Assembly (NCBI RefSeq): GCF_023218175.1
Contig: NZ_JALPTH010000026.1
Span: 44,555-108,554 of the forward strand
Direction: 5' to 3'
Length of the DNA stretch: 64,000 nt
From: Streptomyces lichenis
GTDB lineage: Bacteria; Actinomycetota; Actinomycetes; Streptomycetales; Streptomycetaceae
Below the pieces are notes generated by a model. That model did not search any database and was not told the DNA's origin. It saw only the letters and a list, made by a program, of their open reading frames with translations. How positions within the stretch are numbered: the stretch's first letter is position 1; the number at the start of each line of letters is the position of its first letter. The position numbers and the translations under genes were made by a program. Below are positions 1 to 10,697 of this stretch, piece after piece.

Positions 1-706
1 GCTGCGGGCGAGCCGCGCCCAGCTCGCCTCCGCCGCCCTGGTCGGGCTGCTCCTGCTGCTCGGCGGCAACGGCCTCGTCGTCCTGGCCGAGACCACCGTG
101 CCCTCCGGCCTCGCCGCCCTGCTCATCGCGGTCGTCCCGGCCTGGGTGGTGCTGCTGCGCACCGCCTTTGGCGAGCGGCCCGGGCGCGGCGCCTACCTCG
201 GGGTGCTGCTGGGACTGGCCGGGCTCGCCGTGCTCACCCTTCCGGGGATCAGCGGCGAGGTGCGCGTCTGGGGCGTGCTGACCGTGATGGCCGCCACCCT
301 GATGTGGTCGCTGGGCTCCTTCGCCTCCTCCCGGCTGCCGATGCCGAAGAACCCGTTCGCCACCAGCGCGTACGAGATGGTGGCGGGCGGCCTGGCCTGC
401 GCCCTGGTCGGCCTGGCCCGCGGCGAGCAGCACGGACTGGACCTCGGCGCCGTCTCCGCCCGCTCCTGGACCGCCCTCGGCTATCTCATCGTCTTCGGTT
501 CGCTGATCGCGTTCAGCGCGTACGCCTGGCTGCTGCACCACGCCCCGCTGTCGCTCACCGCCACCTACGCCTACGTCAACCCGGTGGTCGCCGTCGCCCT
601 GGGCGCTCTGATCCTGGGCGAGGCGGTGAGTTGGCCGATCGCCCTGGGTGGGGCGATCGTGGTCGGCGGGGTCTGCCTGATCGTCTCCACCGAGCGCCGC
701 GGCTGA
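1..706 (+). CDS. EamA/DMT-family transporter, C-terminal part (5' end outside window)
   Basis: The frame is open from base 2, so the start lies upstream of the window; the visible part is about 234 residues. It is a run of hydrophobic helices in the order of EamA (drug/metabolite transporter) proteins. Family-like stretches are GGNGLVVLAE with VPSGLAALL near the visible N-terminus, and YAWLLHHAPLSLTATYAYVN followed by PVVAVALGALILGE in the last repeat. This looks like the YedA-type subgroup, inner-membrane exporters of amino acids or small metabolites. The substrate cannot be read from the sequence. It ends 167 bp before an aldehyde dehydrogenase on the same strand. Confidence 0.85.
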   Translation, partial: LRASRAQLASAALVGLLLLLGGNGLVVLAETTVPSGLAALLIAVVPAWVVLLRTAFGERPGRGAYLGVLLGLAGLAVLTLPGISGEVRVWGVLTVMAATLMWSLGSFASSRLPMPKNPFATSAYEMVAGGLACALVGLARGEQHGLDLGAVSARSWTALGYLIVFGSLIAFSAYAWLLHHAPLSLTATYAYVNPVVAVALGALILGEAVSWPIALGGAIVVGGVCLIVSTERRG

Positions 707-873
707 CCGCCGTATCCGCCGTGCGCGGCGCCGAGGCCGACGGCCCGGAGCCGACCGTACGGAACGGCACACCCGCCCGCCGCACTACTCCATCCCGGAC
801 AAACACCGGTCCGCCGTCCCGGCCCTACCGTGTGAGGACGAAACCCCACTACCTCTGAAGGGCCGGGAACCGC

Positions 874-2316
874 ATGACTGCCACCGCCTTCTGGCTCGCC
901 GGCCGCGAGGCCACCGGCGAGACCTCCTTCGACGTCACCTCCCCCTGGGACGGCCGGGTCGTCGCCCAGGTCAGCGTCCCCAGCGAGGCCCAGGTCGAAG
1001 AGGCCGTGGCCGCCGCGCACGCGGTGATCGACGAGTTCTCCGCCACCCCGGCCCATGTCCGCGCCGCCGCCCTGGACCATGTCTCCCGCCGGCTGGCCGA
1101 GCGCACCGAGGAGATCGCCCAGCTGATCTCCGCCGAGAACGGCAAGCCCATCAAGTGGGCCCGCGGCGAGGTCGGCCGCGCCGTCTCCGTCTTCCGGTTC
1201 TCCGCCGAGGAGGCCCGCCGCTTCAACGGCGGCGACGCCCAGCGGCTGGACACCGACGCCGGCGGCACCGGCCGCCTGGGACTGACCCGCCGCTTCCCCA
1301 AGGGCGTGGTGCTGGGCATCGCCCCGTTCAACTTCCCGCTGAACCTCTGCGCCCACAAGATCGCCCCGGCGATCGCGGTCGGCGCGCCGATCATCCTCAA
1401 GCCCGCCCCGGCCACCCCGCTCTCCGGGCTGATCCTCGGCGAGCTGCTGGCCGAGACCGAGCTGCCGGCCGGCTCCTGGTCCATCCTCCCGGTCACCAAC
1501 GACCGTATGCCCGCCCTGGTCAAGGACGAGCGGCTGCCGGTCATCTCCTTCACCGGCTCCGACACCGTCGGCTACGCCATCCAGCAGTCGGTGCCGCACA
1601 AGCACTGCACCCTGGAGCTGGGCGGCAACGCCGCCGCGGTCGTGCTCGGCGACTGGGCGAGCGAGGAGGACCTCGACTGGGCCGCCACCCGGATCGCCAC
1701 CTTCTCCAACTACCAGGGCGGCCAGTCCTGCATCTCGGTGCAGCGGGTCATCGCCGACGCCTCCGTCTACGACCGGCTCACCGCCAAGGTGGTCGCCGCC
1801 GTGGAGAAGCAGGGCACCGGCGACCCGTCCGACGACACCACCGACGTCGGCCCGCTGGTCAGCGAGGACGCCGCCAAGCGGGTGGAGTCCTGGGTGGACG
1901 AGGCCGTCGCGGCCGGCGCCACGCTGCTGACCGGCGGCAAGCGGGAGGGCGCCACCTACGCCCCGACCGTGCTCGCCGACCTCCCGGCCACCGCCACCCT
2001 CGCCCGCGAGGAGGTCTTCGGCCCGGTGCTCTCGCTGCACAAGGTGGACGGCGAGGCCGAGGCGTTCGCCGCGGTCAACGACTCCAGGTTCGGCCTCCAG
2101 GCGGGTGTCTTCACCCATGACCTGCGGACCGCATTCCGCGCCCACCGCGCGCTGGAGGTCGGCGGCGTGATCATCGGCGACGTCCCCTCCTACCGCGCCG
2201 ACCAGATGCCCTACGGCGGCGCCAAGCAGTCCGGCGTCGGCCGCGAGGGCGTCCGCTACGCGATGGACGACTACACCTACGAGCGGGTCCTGGTCCTCAC
2301 CGGCCTAGCGCTCTGA
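874..2316 (+). CDS. NAD(P)+-dependent aldehyde dehydrogenase family protein
   Basis: A 480-aa protein of normal length for the ALDH superfamily, which oxidises aldehydes to carboxylates in the cytoplasm. The Rossmann-domain motif APFNFPLNL is present, the general-base glutamate is Glu248 in LELGGN, and the nucleophile is Cys286 in GGQSCIS. The C-terminal segment EEVFGPVLSL and the terminal PYGGAKQSGVGREG also match the family. The ATG at 874 follows the purine-rich GAAGGGCCGGGAA. The substrate is not evident; the Ala-rich region around Cys286 and the lack of pathway neighbours do not point to a specific aldehyde. A strong hairpin about 100 bp after the stop probably ends the transcript. Confidence 0.92.
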   Translation: MTATAFWLAGREATGETSFDVTSPWDGRVVAQVSVPSEAQVEEAVAAAHAVIDEFSATPAHVRAAALDHVSRRLAERTEEIAQLISAENGKPIKWARGEVGRAVSVFRFSAEEARRFNGGDAQRLDTDAGGTGRLGLTRRFPKGVVLGIAPFNFPLNLCAHKIAPAIAVGAPIILKPAPATPLSGLILGELLAETELPAGSWSILPVTNDRMPALVKDERLPVISFTGSDTVGYAIQQSVPHKHCTLELGGNAAAVVLGDWASEEDLDWAATRIATFSNYQGGQSCISVQRVIADASVYDRLTAKVVAAVEKQGTGDPSDDTTDVGPLVSEDAAKRVESWVDEAVAAGATLLTGGKREGATYAPTVLADLPATATLAREEVFGPVLSLHKVDGEAEAFAAVNDSRFGLQAGVFTHDLRTAFRAHRALEVGGVIIGDVPSYRADQMPYGGAKQSGVGREGVRYAMDDYTYERVLVLTGLAL

Positions 2317-2412
2317 CACCCCGGGGCCGCCCCTCTCCGTCCGCGAGGCGACGGGGGCGGGCCCACCTCCCGTGCGGGCGGCGCGGCGGCCGCCCGTACG
2401 GCCCGGAACCGG

Positions 2413-2446
2413 CGGCCGGAGCCCACCTGTGCGGGGGCTCCGGCCG
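2413..2446 (+). terminator. Hairpin terminator candidate after the aldehyde dehydrogenase
   Basis: Perfect 12-bp arms (CGGCCGGAGCCC at 2413-2424 and its complement at 2435-2446) with a 10-nt loop. There is no U-tract, which is usual for high-GC actinobacterial terminators. It separates the dehydrogenase from the kinase gene. Confidence 0.55.
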
Positions 2447-2543
2447 TCCGCGCGTGTCCGGCGCGGGCCCCGGTACACTCCCCGCGCAGGGCCGTCGGTC
2501 GATCGGGGGCGGCGCGGCTGCCGTTGACAGGGGATCACTGACG

Positions 2544-4286
2544 ATGACCGGTACACCTTCCGCCGCCCCTCTCGCACCACTCGGGGCGGGCGACCCGGAG
2601 ACCGTCGGCGGATACCGGCTGGCGGCCGTGCTCGGCACCGGCGGCATGGGCAAGGTCTACCTCTCCCACACCCCGGGCGGCCGGCCCCTGGCCCTCAAGG
2701 TGATCCGGCCCGAGTTCGGCGAGGACCCCGAGTTCCGGCGGCGCTTCCGGCGCGAGGTCCAGTCGGCGCAGCGGGTGCAGGGCCTGTTCACCGCGCCCGT
2801 CATCGACTTCGACACCGAGGGCGCCCAGCCGTGGCTGGCGACGGCGTATGTGCCGGGGTCCTCGCTGGCGCACGCGGTGACCGGGCACGGCGCGCTGCCG
2901 CTGCGCAGCGTGCTGCTGCTGACGGTCGGCGTCGCCGAGGCCCTGCACGTCATCCACGGCGCGGGCATCATCCACCGGGACCTCAAGCCCGCCAACGTGC
3001 TCCTCGCCTCCGACGGCCCCCGGGTGATCGACTTCGGCATCGCCCACGCCGCCGACTCCACCGCCCTGACCGGCACCGGCGTCAGCGTGGGCACTCCGGC
3101 GTTCATGGCGCCCGAGCAGGCGTCGGCCGGCACCGTCACCCCGGCCACCGACATCTTCGCCCTCGGCCAGATCGCCGCCTACGCCGCGATCGGCGCCCCG
3201 GCCTACGGCAACGGCTCCTCCCACGCGGTGCTCTACCGCATCGTGCACGAGGAGCCCGACCTCAGCCGGGTGCCGCCGGAGCTGCTGCCGCTGGTGGCCC
3301 GCTGCCTGAGCCGCGACCCGGCCGGCCGGCCGGGGCTGGGGGAGATCATCGACACCTGCCGGGCGCTCTCCCCGGACGAGCTGCGGCAGGGCGGCGACTG
3401 GCTGCCGCGGGAGGTCGCCGCGTCGATCACCGAGCGGCTGCGGGTGCCCGGCCCCGCCACGCCGGCGCCTCAGCAGTCCCCGGTGACCCCGACCCCGACG
3501 GTGTTCTCGCCGCACCAGCCGCCGGCGCCGGGCGCCGTGCCGCCGCCCGGGTCCGCCCCGTTCGACGCCGCCGCCGCCCCGACGCAGAGCGCCCCGGCGA
3601 CCCCCGGGCAGCACCTGCCCCCGCCGCCCGCCCACCGGGCGCCGTACCCGCCGGTCACCGGCCACTACCCCGGCCCGCCGGCCCCGTCCCGCCCGGCGAA
3701 GCGGACCGGGCTGATCGTCGCGGCGTCGGTGGCGGGCGCGGTCGTCGCCCTCGGCGTGGTCCTCGCGCTGCTGCCGGACGGCGGGCCCGACGGCGGCAAG
3801 GACCGGGCCGGGACGCCTGGCAGCAGCGCCGGGGCCGACCCGGACAAGGGCGGGACCCCGGAGCGTACCGACCCCGAGCCCGTCTCCTACCGGGGCCTCA
3901 GCATCCCCGAGAACCACGCCGTGATGCTGGCGGACAGCCCGCCGCGCCCGACCGAGGACGGCTGGGAGAGCGCGGACCTGTACTTCGAGCCCGAACGGCT
4001 CAACGTGGTGGAGCAGGACGAGATCCGCACCCGCAACGGCAGCATGGTGCTGCTGACCGGCGGGCGGAAGGGCTCGCTGGCGACCTGCCGCACCGAGACC
4101 CGTTTCACCCGGGAGATCAGGCTCGACCAGCTCAGCCGCGGATCGCAGGTCTGCCTCCTCAGCGACGCCGGCCACATCGCGGTGGTGACCTACCGCGGGC
4201 GCTCCGGCGCCGGCGACCCCAGCGGCTATATCGACGTCGACCTGACGGTCTGGCGGAACGCCGAGGAGCCCCGGGAGGGGCGGTGA
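2544..4286 (+). CDS. Membrane-anchored Hanks-type serine/threonine protein kinase
   Basis: A 580-aa protein. The kinase domain (about residues 15-285) has the glycine loop LGTGGMGKVY, the lysine in LALKVI, the catalytic HRDLKPANV with Asp146, the metal-binding DFGIA and the GTPAFMAPEQ segment, so it should be active. A Pro/Ala-rich juxtamembrane linker of about 100 residues leads to one transmembrane helix near residues 390-412 and an extracytoplasmic domain of about 165 residues. No PASTA repeats are visible, so it is not a PknB-type cell-wall sensor. I chose the ATG at 2544, after AGGGGATCACTGACG; an in-frame upstream start at 2454 lacks a ribosome site and adds low-complexity sequence. The ligand of the external domain and the targets are unknown. 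Confidence 0.9.
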   Translation: MTGTPSAAPLAPLGAGDPETVGGYRLAAVLGTGGMGKVYLSHTPGGRPLALKVIRPEFGEDPEFRRRFRREVQSAQRVQGLFTAPVIDFDTEGAQPWLATAYVPGSSLAHAVTGHGALPLRSVLLLTVGVAEALHVIHGAGIIHRDLKPANVLLASDGPRVIDFGIAHAADSTALTGTGVSVGTPAFMAPEQASAGTVTPATDIFALGQIAAYAAIGAPAYGNGSSHAVLYRIVHEEPDLSRVPPELLPLVARCLSRDPAGRPGLGEIIDTCRALSPDELRQGGDWLPREVAASITERLRVPGPATPAPQQSPVTPTPTVFSPHQPPAPGAVPPPGSAPFDAAAAPTQSAPATPGQHLPPPPAHRAPYPPVTGHYPGPPAPSRPAKRTGLIVAASVAGAVVALGVVLALLPDGGPDGGKDRAGTPGSSAGADPDKGGTPERTDPEPVSYRGLSIPENHAVMLADSPPRPTEDGWESADLYFEPERLNVVEQDEIRTRNGSMVLLTGGRKGSLATCRTETRFTREIRLDQLSRGSQVCLLSDAGHIAVVTYRGRSGAGDPSGYIDVDLTVWRNAEEPREGR

Positions 4287-4365
4287 CCCCCGCCCCGGAC
4301 GGCCGTACCGCCGCCTCCGGACGCCCTTTTCACCGTCCCGCCCTTCGGGTATAGGGGTCGAGTAG

Positions 4366-4377
4366 TACCGGCCGGTA
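4366..4377. promoter_or_regulatory. Perfect palindrome upstream of the acyl-CoA dehydrogenase
   Basis: TACCGGCCGGTA is a perfect 12-bp palindrome 40 bp before the start codon; a second ACCGGCCGG begins at 4381. Fatty-acid catabolic genes in actinobacteria are often controlled by TetR-type repressors binding such sites near the promoter. Operator function here is inference. Confidence 0.3.
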
Positions 4378-4417
4378 GCACACCGGCCGGCCGACCGACT
4401 CACGGCGAGGTGAGCGC

Positions 4418-6352
4418 ATGTCCGGCAACGGCAACCCGAAGGTCTCCGAGCGCGAAGCACGTCAGGTGGCGGAGGAGGCCCGCGAACAGGACTGGCGCAA
4501 GCCGAGCTTCGCCAAGGAGCTCTTCCTCGGCCGGTTCCGCCTCGACCTGATCCATCCGCACCCGCTGCCCGCCACCGAAGAGGCGCAGGCCGGCGAGGAG
4601 TTCCTGGCCAAGCTCCGCGACTTCTGCGAGACCAAGATCGACGGCGCGCTGATCGAGCGGGAGGCGCGGATCCCGGACGCCGTCATCGACGGGCTCAAGG
4701 AGCTCGGCGCGCTCGGGATGAAGATCGACAGGAAGTACGGCGGCCTGGGGCTCACCCAGGTGTACTACAACAAGGCGCTCGCCCTGGTCGGCTCGGTCTC
4801 CCCGGCGGTCAGCGCGCTGCTCTCCGCCCATCAGTCGATCGGCCTACCGCAGCCGCTGAAACTGGCCGGCACCCCCGAGCAGAAGGAGACCTACCTCCCG
4901 CGCCTGGCCCGTACCGACATCTCCGCCTTCCTGCTCACCGAGCCCGACGTCGGCTCCGACCCGGCCCGCCTCGCCACCACCGCCGCACCCGACGGGGACG
5001 AGTACGTCATCGACGGGGTGAAGCTGTGGACCACCAACGGAGTGGTCGCCGACCTGATGGTGGTGATGGCCCGGGTGCCGAAGTCCGAGGGCCACCCCGG
5101 CGGCATCACCGCCTTCATCGTGGAGGCCGGCTCCGAGGGCGTCACCGTGGAGAACCGCAACGCCTTCATGGGCCTGCGCGGCCTGGAGAACGGCGTCACC
5201 CGCTTCCACCGGGTGCGGGTGCCCGCCGCCAACCGGATCGGGCCGGAGGGCGCGGGCCTGAAGATCGCCCTCACCACCCTCAACACCGGCCGGCTCTCGC
5301 TGCCCGCGATGTGCGCGGGCGCCGGGAAGTGGTGCCTGAAGATCGCCCGCGAGTGGAGCGCGGTCCGCGAGCAGTGGGGCAAGCCGGTCGCCCGGCACGA
5401 GGCCGTCGGCGCCAAGATCTCCTTCATCGCCGCCACCACCTTCGCCCTGGAGGCCGTCCTCGACCTCTCCAGCCAGCTCGCCGACGAGGACCGCAACGAC
5501 ATCCGCATCGAGGCCGCCCTCGCCAAGCTCTACGGCTCCGAGATGGCCTGGCTGATGGCCGACGAACTGGTCCAGATCCGCGGCGGGCGCGGCTACGAGA
5601 CCGCCGACTCGCTCGCCGCCCGCGGCGAACGCGCCGTCCCCGTCGAGCAGATCTTGCGCGACCTGCGCATCAACCGGATCTTCGAGGGCTCCACCGAGAT
5701 CATGCACCTGCTGATCGCACGCGAGGCGGTCGACGCCCACCTCGCCGTCGCCGGGGACATCATCGACCCGGACAAGTCGCTGGGCGACAAGGCGAAGGCG
5801 GGCGCGCAGGCCGGGGTGTTCTACGCGAAGTGGCTGCCGAAGCTGGTCGCCGGGGCCGGGCAACTGCCCACCTCCTACGGGGACTTCCACCCGGCCGGCC
5901 ACCCCGACCTGGCCGCCCAGCTGCGGTACGTGGAGCGCACCTCGCGCAAGCTGGCCCGCTCCACCTTCTACGCCATGTCCCGCTGGCAGGGCCGGATGGA
6001 GACCAAGCAGGGCTTCCTCGGTCGGATCGTCGACATCGGCGCCGAGCTCTTCGCGATGAGCGCCGCCTGCGTCCGCGCCGAGATGCTGCGCAGCCAGGGC
6101 GACCACGGCCGGGAGGCCTACCAGCTGGCGGACGCCTTCTGCCGGCAGGCCCGGATCCGGATCGAGGAGCTGTTCGGCCGGCTCTGGAACAACACCGACG
6201 ACCTGGACGCCACCGTGGTCAAGGGCGTCCTCTCCGGTACGTACACCTGGCTGGAGGAGGGCATCCTCGACCCCAGCGGCGACGGCCCCTGGATCGCCGA
6301 CGCCACCCCCGGCCCGGCCACCCGGGAGAACGTCCACCGCCCCATCCGCTGA
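4418..6352 (+). CDS. Acyl-CoA dehydrogenase family protein (long form)
   Basis: A 644-aa FAD-dependent dehydrogenase expected to oxidise an acyl-CoA to the enoyl-CoA in beta-oxidation. The family signature LLTEPDVGSDPARLATTA lies around residues 170-187; the FAD/substrate region includes GLRGLENGVTRF. The C-terminal GGRGYETADSL is followed by INRIFEGSTEIMHLLIAREA, which matches the second signature. The length exceeds the usual 380-400 aa because of about 200 extra C-terminal residues, as in the large FadE-type enzymes. The ATG follows GAGGTGAG. The true chain-length preference and electron acceptor are not visible. Confidence 0.9.
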   Translation: MSGNGNPKVSEREARQVAEEAREQDWRKPSFAKELFLGRFRLDLIHPHPLPATEEAQAGEEFLAKLRDFCETKIDGALIEREARIPDAVIDGLKELGALGMKIDRKYGGLGLTQVYYNKALALVGSVSPAVSALLSAHQSIGLPQPLKLAGTPEQKETYLPRLARTDISAFLLTEPDVGSDPARLATTAAPDGDEYVIDGVKLWTTNGVVADLMVVMARVPKSEGHPGGITAFIVEAGSEGVTVENRNAFMGLRGLENGVTRFHRVRVPAANRIGPEGAGLKIALTTLNTGRLSLPAMCAGAGKWCLKIAREWSAVREQWGKPVARHEAVGAKISFIAATTFALEAVLDLSSQLADEDRNDIRIEAALAKLYGSEMAWLMADELVQIRGGRGYETADSLAARGERAVPVEQILRDLRINRIFEGSTEIMHLLIAREAVDAHLAVAGDIIDPDKSLGDKAKAGAQAGVFYAKWLPKLVAGAGQLPTSYGDFHPAGHPDLAAQLRYVERTSRKLARSTFYAMSRWQGRMETKQGFLGRIVDIGAELFAMSAACVRAEMLRSQGDHGREAYQLADAFCRQARIRIEELFGRLWNNTDDLDATVVKGVLSGTYTWLEEGILDPSGDGPWIADATPGPATRENVHRPIR

Positions 6353-6364
6353 AGCCCTCCCGCG

Positions 6365-6406
6365 CCGTGCGGGCCCGTGTGGCCCCACCCGGTCGGGCCC
6401 GCACGG
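6365..6406 (+). terminator. Hairpin terminator candidate between acyl-CoA dehydrogenase and dxr
   Basis: Perfect 13-bp arms, CCGTGCGGGCCCG at 6365-6377 and its complement at 6394-6406, with a 16-nt loop, 12 bp after the stop codon. The right arm ends 14 bp before the dxr start, so it could also affect dxr expression. Confidence 0.55.
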
Positions 6407-6420
6407 GGAATGGGGCAAGA

Positions 6421-7692
6421 ATGGGGGGCATGAGCGACAGCCCAGCCCCCCTCGCAGACCCGCATATCGCCTTCGATCCCGCCGAAGGCCGCCGGGACGT
6501 CGTGGTCCTCGGCTCCACCGGGTCCATCGGCACCCAGGCGATCGACCTGGTGCTGCGCAACCCCGACCGGTTCCGCGTCACCGCGCTGTCCGCCGCCGGC
6601 GGCCGGCCCGAGCTGCTCGTCGAGCAGGCGCACCGGCTGGGCGTGCGCACCGTCGCCGTGGCGCGCGAGGACGCGGTGCCCGCGCTGAAGGAGGCGCTGG
6701 ACGCCCGCTACGGCTCCGCCGCCGGCCGCCCCGAGATCCTGGCCGGCCCGGACGCCGCCACCGAGCTGGCCGCCTCCCCGTGCCACACCGTGCTCAACGG
6801 AATCACCGGCTCCATCGGCCTGGCGCCGACCCTGGCCGCCCTGGAGGCCGGCCGCACCCTGGCCCTGGCCAACAAGGAGTCGCTGATCGTCGGCGGCCCG
6901 CTGGTCAAGGCGGTCGCCAAGCCCGGCCAGATCATCCCGGTCGACTCCGAGCACGCCGCGCTCTTCCAGGCGCTGGCCGCCGGCACCCGGGCCGATGTCC
7001 GCAAGCTGGTGGTCACCGCCTCCGGCGGGCCCTTCCGCGGCCGCACCAAGGCCGAGCTGGCGGCCGTCACCCGGGAGGACGCACTGGCCCACCCCACCTG
7101 GGCGATGGGCCCGGTGATCACCGTGAACAGCGCCACCCTGGTCAACAAGGGCCTGGAGGTGATCGAGGCCCATCTGCTCTACGACATCCCCTTCGACCGC
7201 ATCGAGGTCGTCGTCCACCCGCAGTCCTACGTCCACTCCATGGTCGAGTTCACCGACGGCTCCACGCTCGCCCAGGCCACCCCGCCGGACATGCGCGGGC
7301 CCATCGCCATCGGCCTCGGCTGGCCCGAGCGGGTCCCGGACGCCGCCCCCGCCTTCGACTGGTCCACCGCCTCCACCTGGGAGTTCTTCCCGCTGGACAC
7401 CGAGGCCTTCCCCTCCGTGGGGCTGGCCCGGCAGGTCGGGGAGCTGGGCGGGACCGCCCCGGCCGTCTTCAACGCCGCCAACGAGGAGTGCGTCGAGGCG
7501 TTCCTCGCCGGACGGCTGCCGTTCACCGGCATCATGGACACCGTCACCGCGGTCGTCGCCGAACACGGCACCCCGGCCGCGGGAACCCGGCTCACCGTCC
7601 CGGACGTCCTCAAGGCGGAGGAGTGGGCCCGCGCCCGGGCCCGCGAGCTGGCAGCGACACTCACCGGAGAGGCGGCGGAGGCCCGCGCATGA
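6421..7692 (+). CDS. dxr: 1-deoxy-D-xylulose-5-phosphate reductoisomerase
   Basis: A 423-aa enzyme that converts DXP to 2-C-methyl-D-erythritol 4-phosphate with NADPH, the committed step of the MEP isoprenoid pathway. The NADPH loop GSTGSIG is at residues 31-37. The metal ligands Asp175 and Glu177 are in VDSEHAALFQAL, the third ligand is Glu246 in KGLEVIEAH, and the SGGPFRG and ANKESLIVGG motifs are intact. Two in-frame ATGs, 6421 and 6430, are possible starts; neither has a textbook ribosome site. The stop overlaps the start of the next gene by ATGA, so the site-2 protease is translationally coupled. ispG follows shortly, grouping two MEP genes. Confidence 0.95.
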   Translation: MGGMSDSPAPLADPHIAFDPAEGRRDVVVLGSTGSIGTQAIDLVLRNPDRFRVTALSAAGGRPELLVEQAHRLGVRTVAVAREDAVPALKEALDARYGSAAGRPEILAGPDAATELAASPCHTVLNGITGSIGLAPTLAALEAGRTLALANKESLIVGGPLVKAVAKPGQIIPVDSEHAALFQALAAGTRADVRKLVVTASGGPFRGRTKAELAAVTREDALAHPTWAMGPVITVNSATLVNKGLEVIEAHLLYDIPFDRIEVVVHPQSYVHSMVEFTDGSTLAQATPPDMRGPIAIGLGWPERVPDAAPAFDWSTASTWEFFPLDTEAFPSVGLARQVGELGGTAPAVFNAANEECVEAFLAGRLPFTGIMDTVTAVVAEHGTPAAGTRLTVPDVLKAEEWARARARELAATLTGEAAEARA

Positions 7693-8990
7693 CGATTCTT
7701 CTGACGGTCCTCGGCATCGCGCTCTTCGCGCTGGGCCTGCTGGTCTCCATCGCCTGGCACGAGCTGGGCCACCTCTCCACGGCCAAGCTCTTCGGCATCC
7801 GCGTCCCGCAGTACATGGTCGGCTTCGGCCCCACCCTCTGGTCGCGGAAGAGGGGCGAGACCGAGTACGGCATCAAGGCCATCCCCGCCGGCGGCTACAT
7901 CCGCATGATCGGGATGTTCCCGCCCGGCCCGGACGGCCGGATCGAGGCCCGCTCCACCTCCCCCTGGCGGGGCATGATCGAGGACGCCCGCTCCGCCGCG
8001 TACGAGGAGCTGGAGCCCGGCGACGAGACCCGGCTGTTCTACACGCGCAAGCCGTGGAAGCGCGTCATCGTCATGTTCGCCGGGCCGTTCATGAACCTCA
8101 TCCTCGCCGTCGCCCTGTTCATCGGCGTCTGCATGACCTTCGGCATGGAGAAGCAGACCACCGAGGTGGCCGGCGTCCAGCAGTGCGTCATCAAGCAGAG
8201 CGAGAAGCGCGAGGAGTGCCGGTCCGGCGACCCCGTCTCGCCCGCCCACGCGGCCGGGCTGAAGAAGGGCGACCGGATCACCGCCTTCAACGGCGAGCCG
8301 GTCGACGACTGGGCCACCCTCTCCGACCGCATCCGCGCCACCATCGGCCCCGCCACCCTCACCATCCAGCGCGACGGCCGCGAGCAGACCCTCAACCCCA
8401 CCCTGATCCGCAACGACGTGGTGAAGAAGGACGCCGACGGCCGGGCCGTCGCCGACGCCTACGTCCCGGCCGGCTACCTCGGCTTCGCCGCCCAGAGCGT
8501 GATCGCACCGCTCACCCTCGGCGAGTCGGTGGACCGTATGGGCGACATGGTGGAGAACGGCGTGCACTCCGTGATCGCCCTGCCGTCCAAGATCCCCGAC
8601 CTGTGGGACGCCGCCTTCGGCGACGGCGAGCGCAAGGCCGACTCGCCGGTGGGCGTGGTCGGCGCCGCCCGGATCAGCGGCGAGGTGATGAACCTGGACG
8701 TGCCCACCCAGAACATCGTGGCCTCGTTCCTGCTGATCCTGGCCACGTTCAACCTCTCCCTCTTCCTCTTCAACATGCTGCCGCTGCTCCCGCTGGACGG
8801 CGGCCATATCGCCGGCGCGCTGTGGGAGTCGCTGCGGCGCAACGTGGCCAAGGTCTTCCGGCGCCCCGACCCGGGCCCCTTCGACGTGGCCAAGCTGATG
8901 CCGGTCGCCTATGTGGTGGCGGGCGTGTTCATCTGCTTCACCCTGCTGGTGCTGGTCGCCGACCTGGTCAACCCGGTCAAGATCACCTGA
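7689..8990 (+). CDS. M50 site-2 (intramembrane) zinc metalloprotease, RseP/Rip1-like
   Basis: A 433-aa membrane protease of the family that cleaves anti-sigma factors and other membrane proteins within the bilayer. The zinc motif HELGH is at residues 24-28 in the first transmembrane helix, the second-ligand motif LLPLDGGH has Asp370, and a PDZ domain lies around residues 175-255 (AAGLKKGDRITAFNGEPV). At least four hydrophobic segments are visible. The length matches Rip1-type actinobacterial proteins. It overlaps dxr by 4 bp. The dxr, rip, ispG order is conserved in actinobacteria, although no biochemical link to isoprenoid synthesis is evident. Substrates are not identifiable here; no anti-sigma gene is adjacent. 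Confidence 0.93.
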   Translation: MTILLTVLGIALFALGLLVSIAWHELGHLSTAKLFGIRVPQYMVGFGPTLWSRKRGETEYGIKAIPAGGYIRMIGMFPPGPDGRIEARSTSPWRGMIEDARSAAYEELEPGDETRLFYTRKPWKRVIVMFAGPFMNLILAVALFIGVCMTFGMEKQTTEVAGVQQCVIKQSEKREECRSGDPVSPAHAAGLKKGDRITAFNGEPVDDWATLSDRIRATIGPATLTIQRDGREQTLNPTLIRNDVVKKDADGRAVADAYVPAGYLGFAAQSVIAPLTLGESVDRMGDMVENGVHSVIALPSKIPDLWDAAFGDGERKADSPVGVVGAARISGEVMNLDVPTQNIVASFLLILATFNLSLFLFNMLPLLPLDGGHIAGALWESLRRNVAKVFRRPDPGPFDVAKLMPVAYVVAGVFICFTLLVLVADLVNPVKIT

Positions 8991-9011
8991 TGGCCGGGTG
9001 ATCGCGGGCCC

Positions 9012-9047
9012 GGGCCCGGCCGCACGCAACCGCGCGCGGCCGGGCCC
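9012..9047 (+). terminator. Hairpin after the site-2 protease gene
   Basis: Arms GGGCCCGGCCGC (9012-9023) and complement (9036-9047) around a 12-nt loop, 21 bp past the stop. The 205-bp gap to ispG otherwise holds a possible -10 (TAATCT, 9133-9138) without a clear -35. Confidence 0.45.
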
Positions 9048-9195
9048 GCGTCCCTCCCCCCGTAGCGCACCCGTCCGTGGGCACCTCACCGCAGGGCACC
9101 CCGGGGTGTCCGGCCCGGACCCGCCGGGCCTGTAATCTCGAACCGGAGCCCGCCGATCTCGGGACCTCGATCCACACCTTGGGGTTGCACACCAG

Positions 9196-10353
<1,158 letters not shown>

Positions 10354-10382
10354 CCCCTCGCGCCCGCACTCCCTTGCCTCCC

Positions 10383-10410
10383 GAAGGACCCCGCCCCGGC
10401 GGGGTCCTTC
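10383..10410 (+). terminator. Intrinsic terminator of ispG
   Basis: A perfect 12-bp stem (GAAGGACCCCGC at 10383-10394, complement 10399-10410) with a CCCG tetraloop, 30 bp after the ispG stop. Confidence 0.75.
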
Positions 10411-10697
10411 GCCATGCCCGGCCGCCATGCCTGGTCGCTGTCCCCGGCAGCCCCTGCCCGGCCGCCGGCCTACCGCCATGCCGGGCCCATGGCCCGCCCC
10501 CTCGCCGGCCGCCCTGTCCGCCCGCCGCGCCCGGCCGCGCGCCGCGCTCGGCGGATGGCGCTTGGCTGGTGCCGTCCCCGGGCCCCCGTGCCGGGTGCGG
10601 TACGCGGGCACCGTCCCCGGCTGCCCTCCCAGCCGCTGTACCCGCCGGCGGCTGGGTAGGGCAGCTACCGGCCCCGCGCCGCCTACCCGGCCCCGCA

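Noticed and set aside
571..2145. Long minus-strand open frame (524 codons) over the aldehyde dehydrogenase
   Set aside because: Gly/Val/Arg-rich shadow opposite a clear ALDH gene; caused by high GC3.
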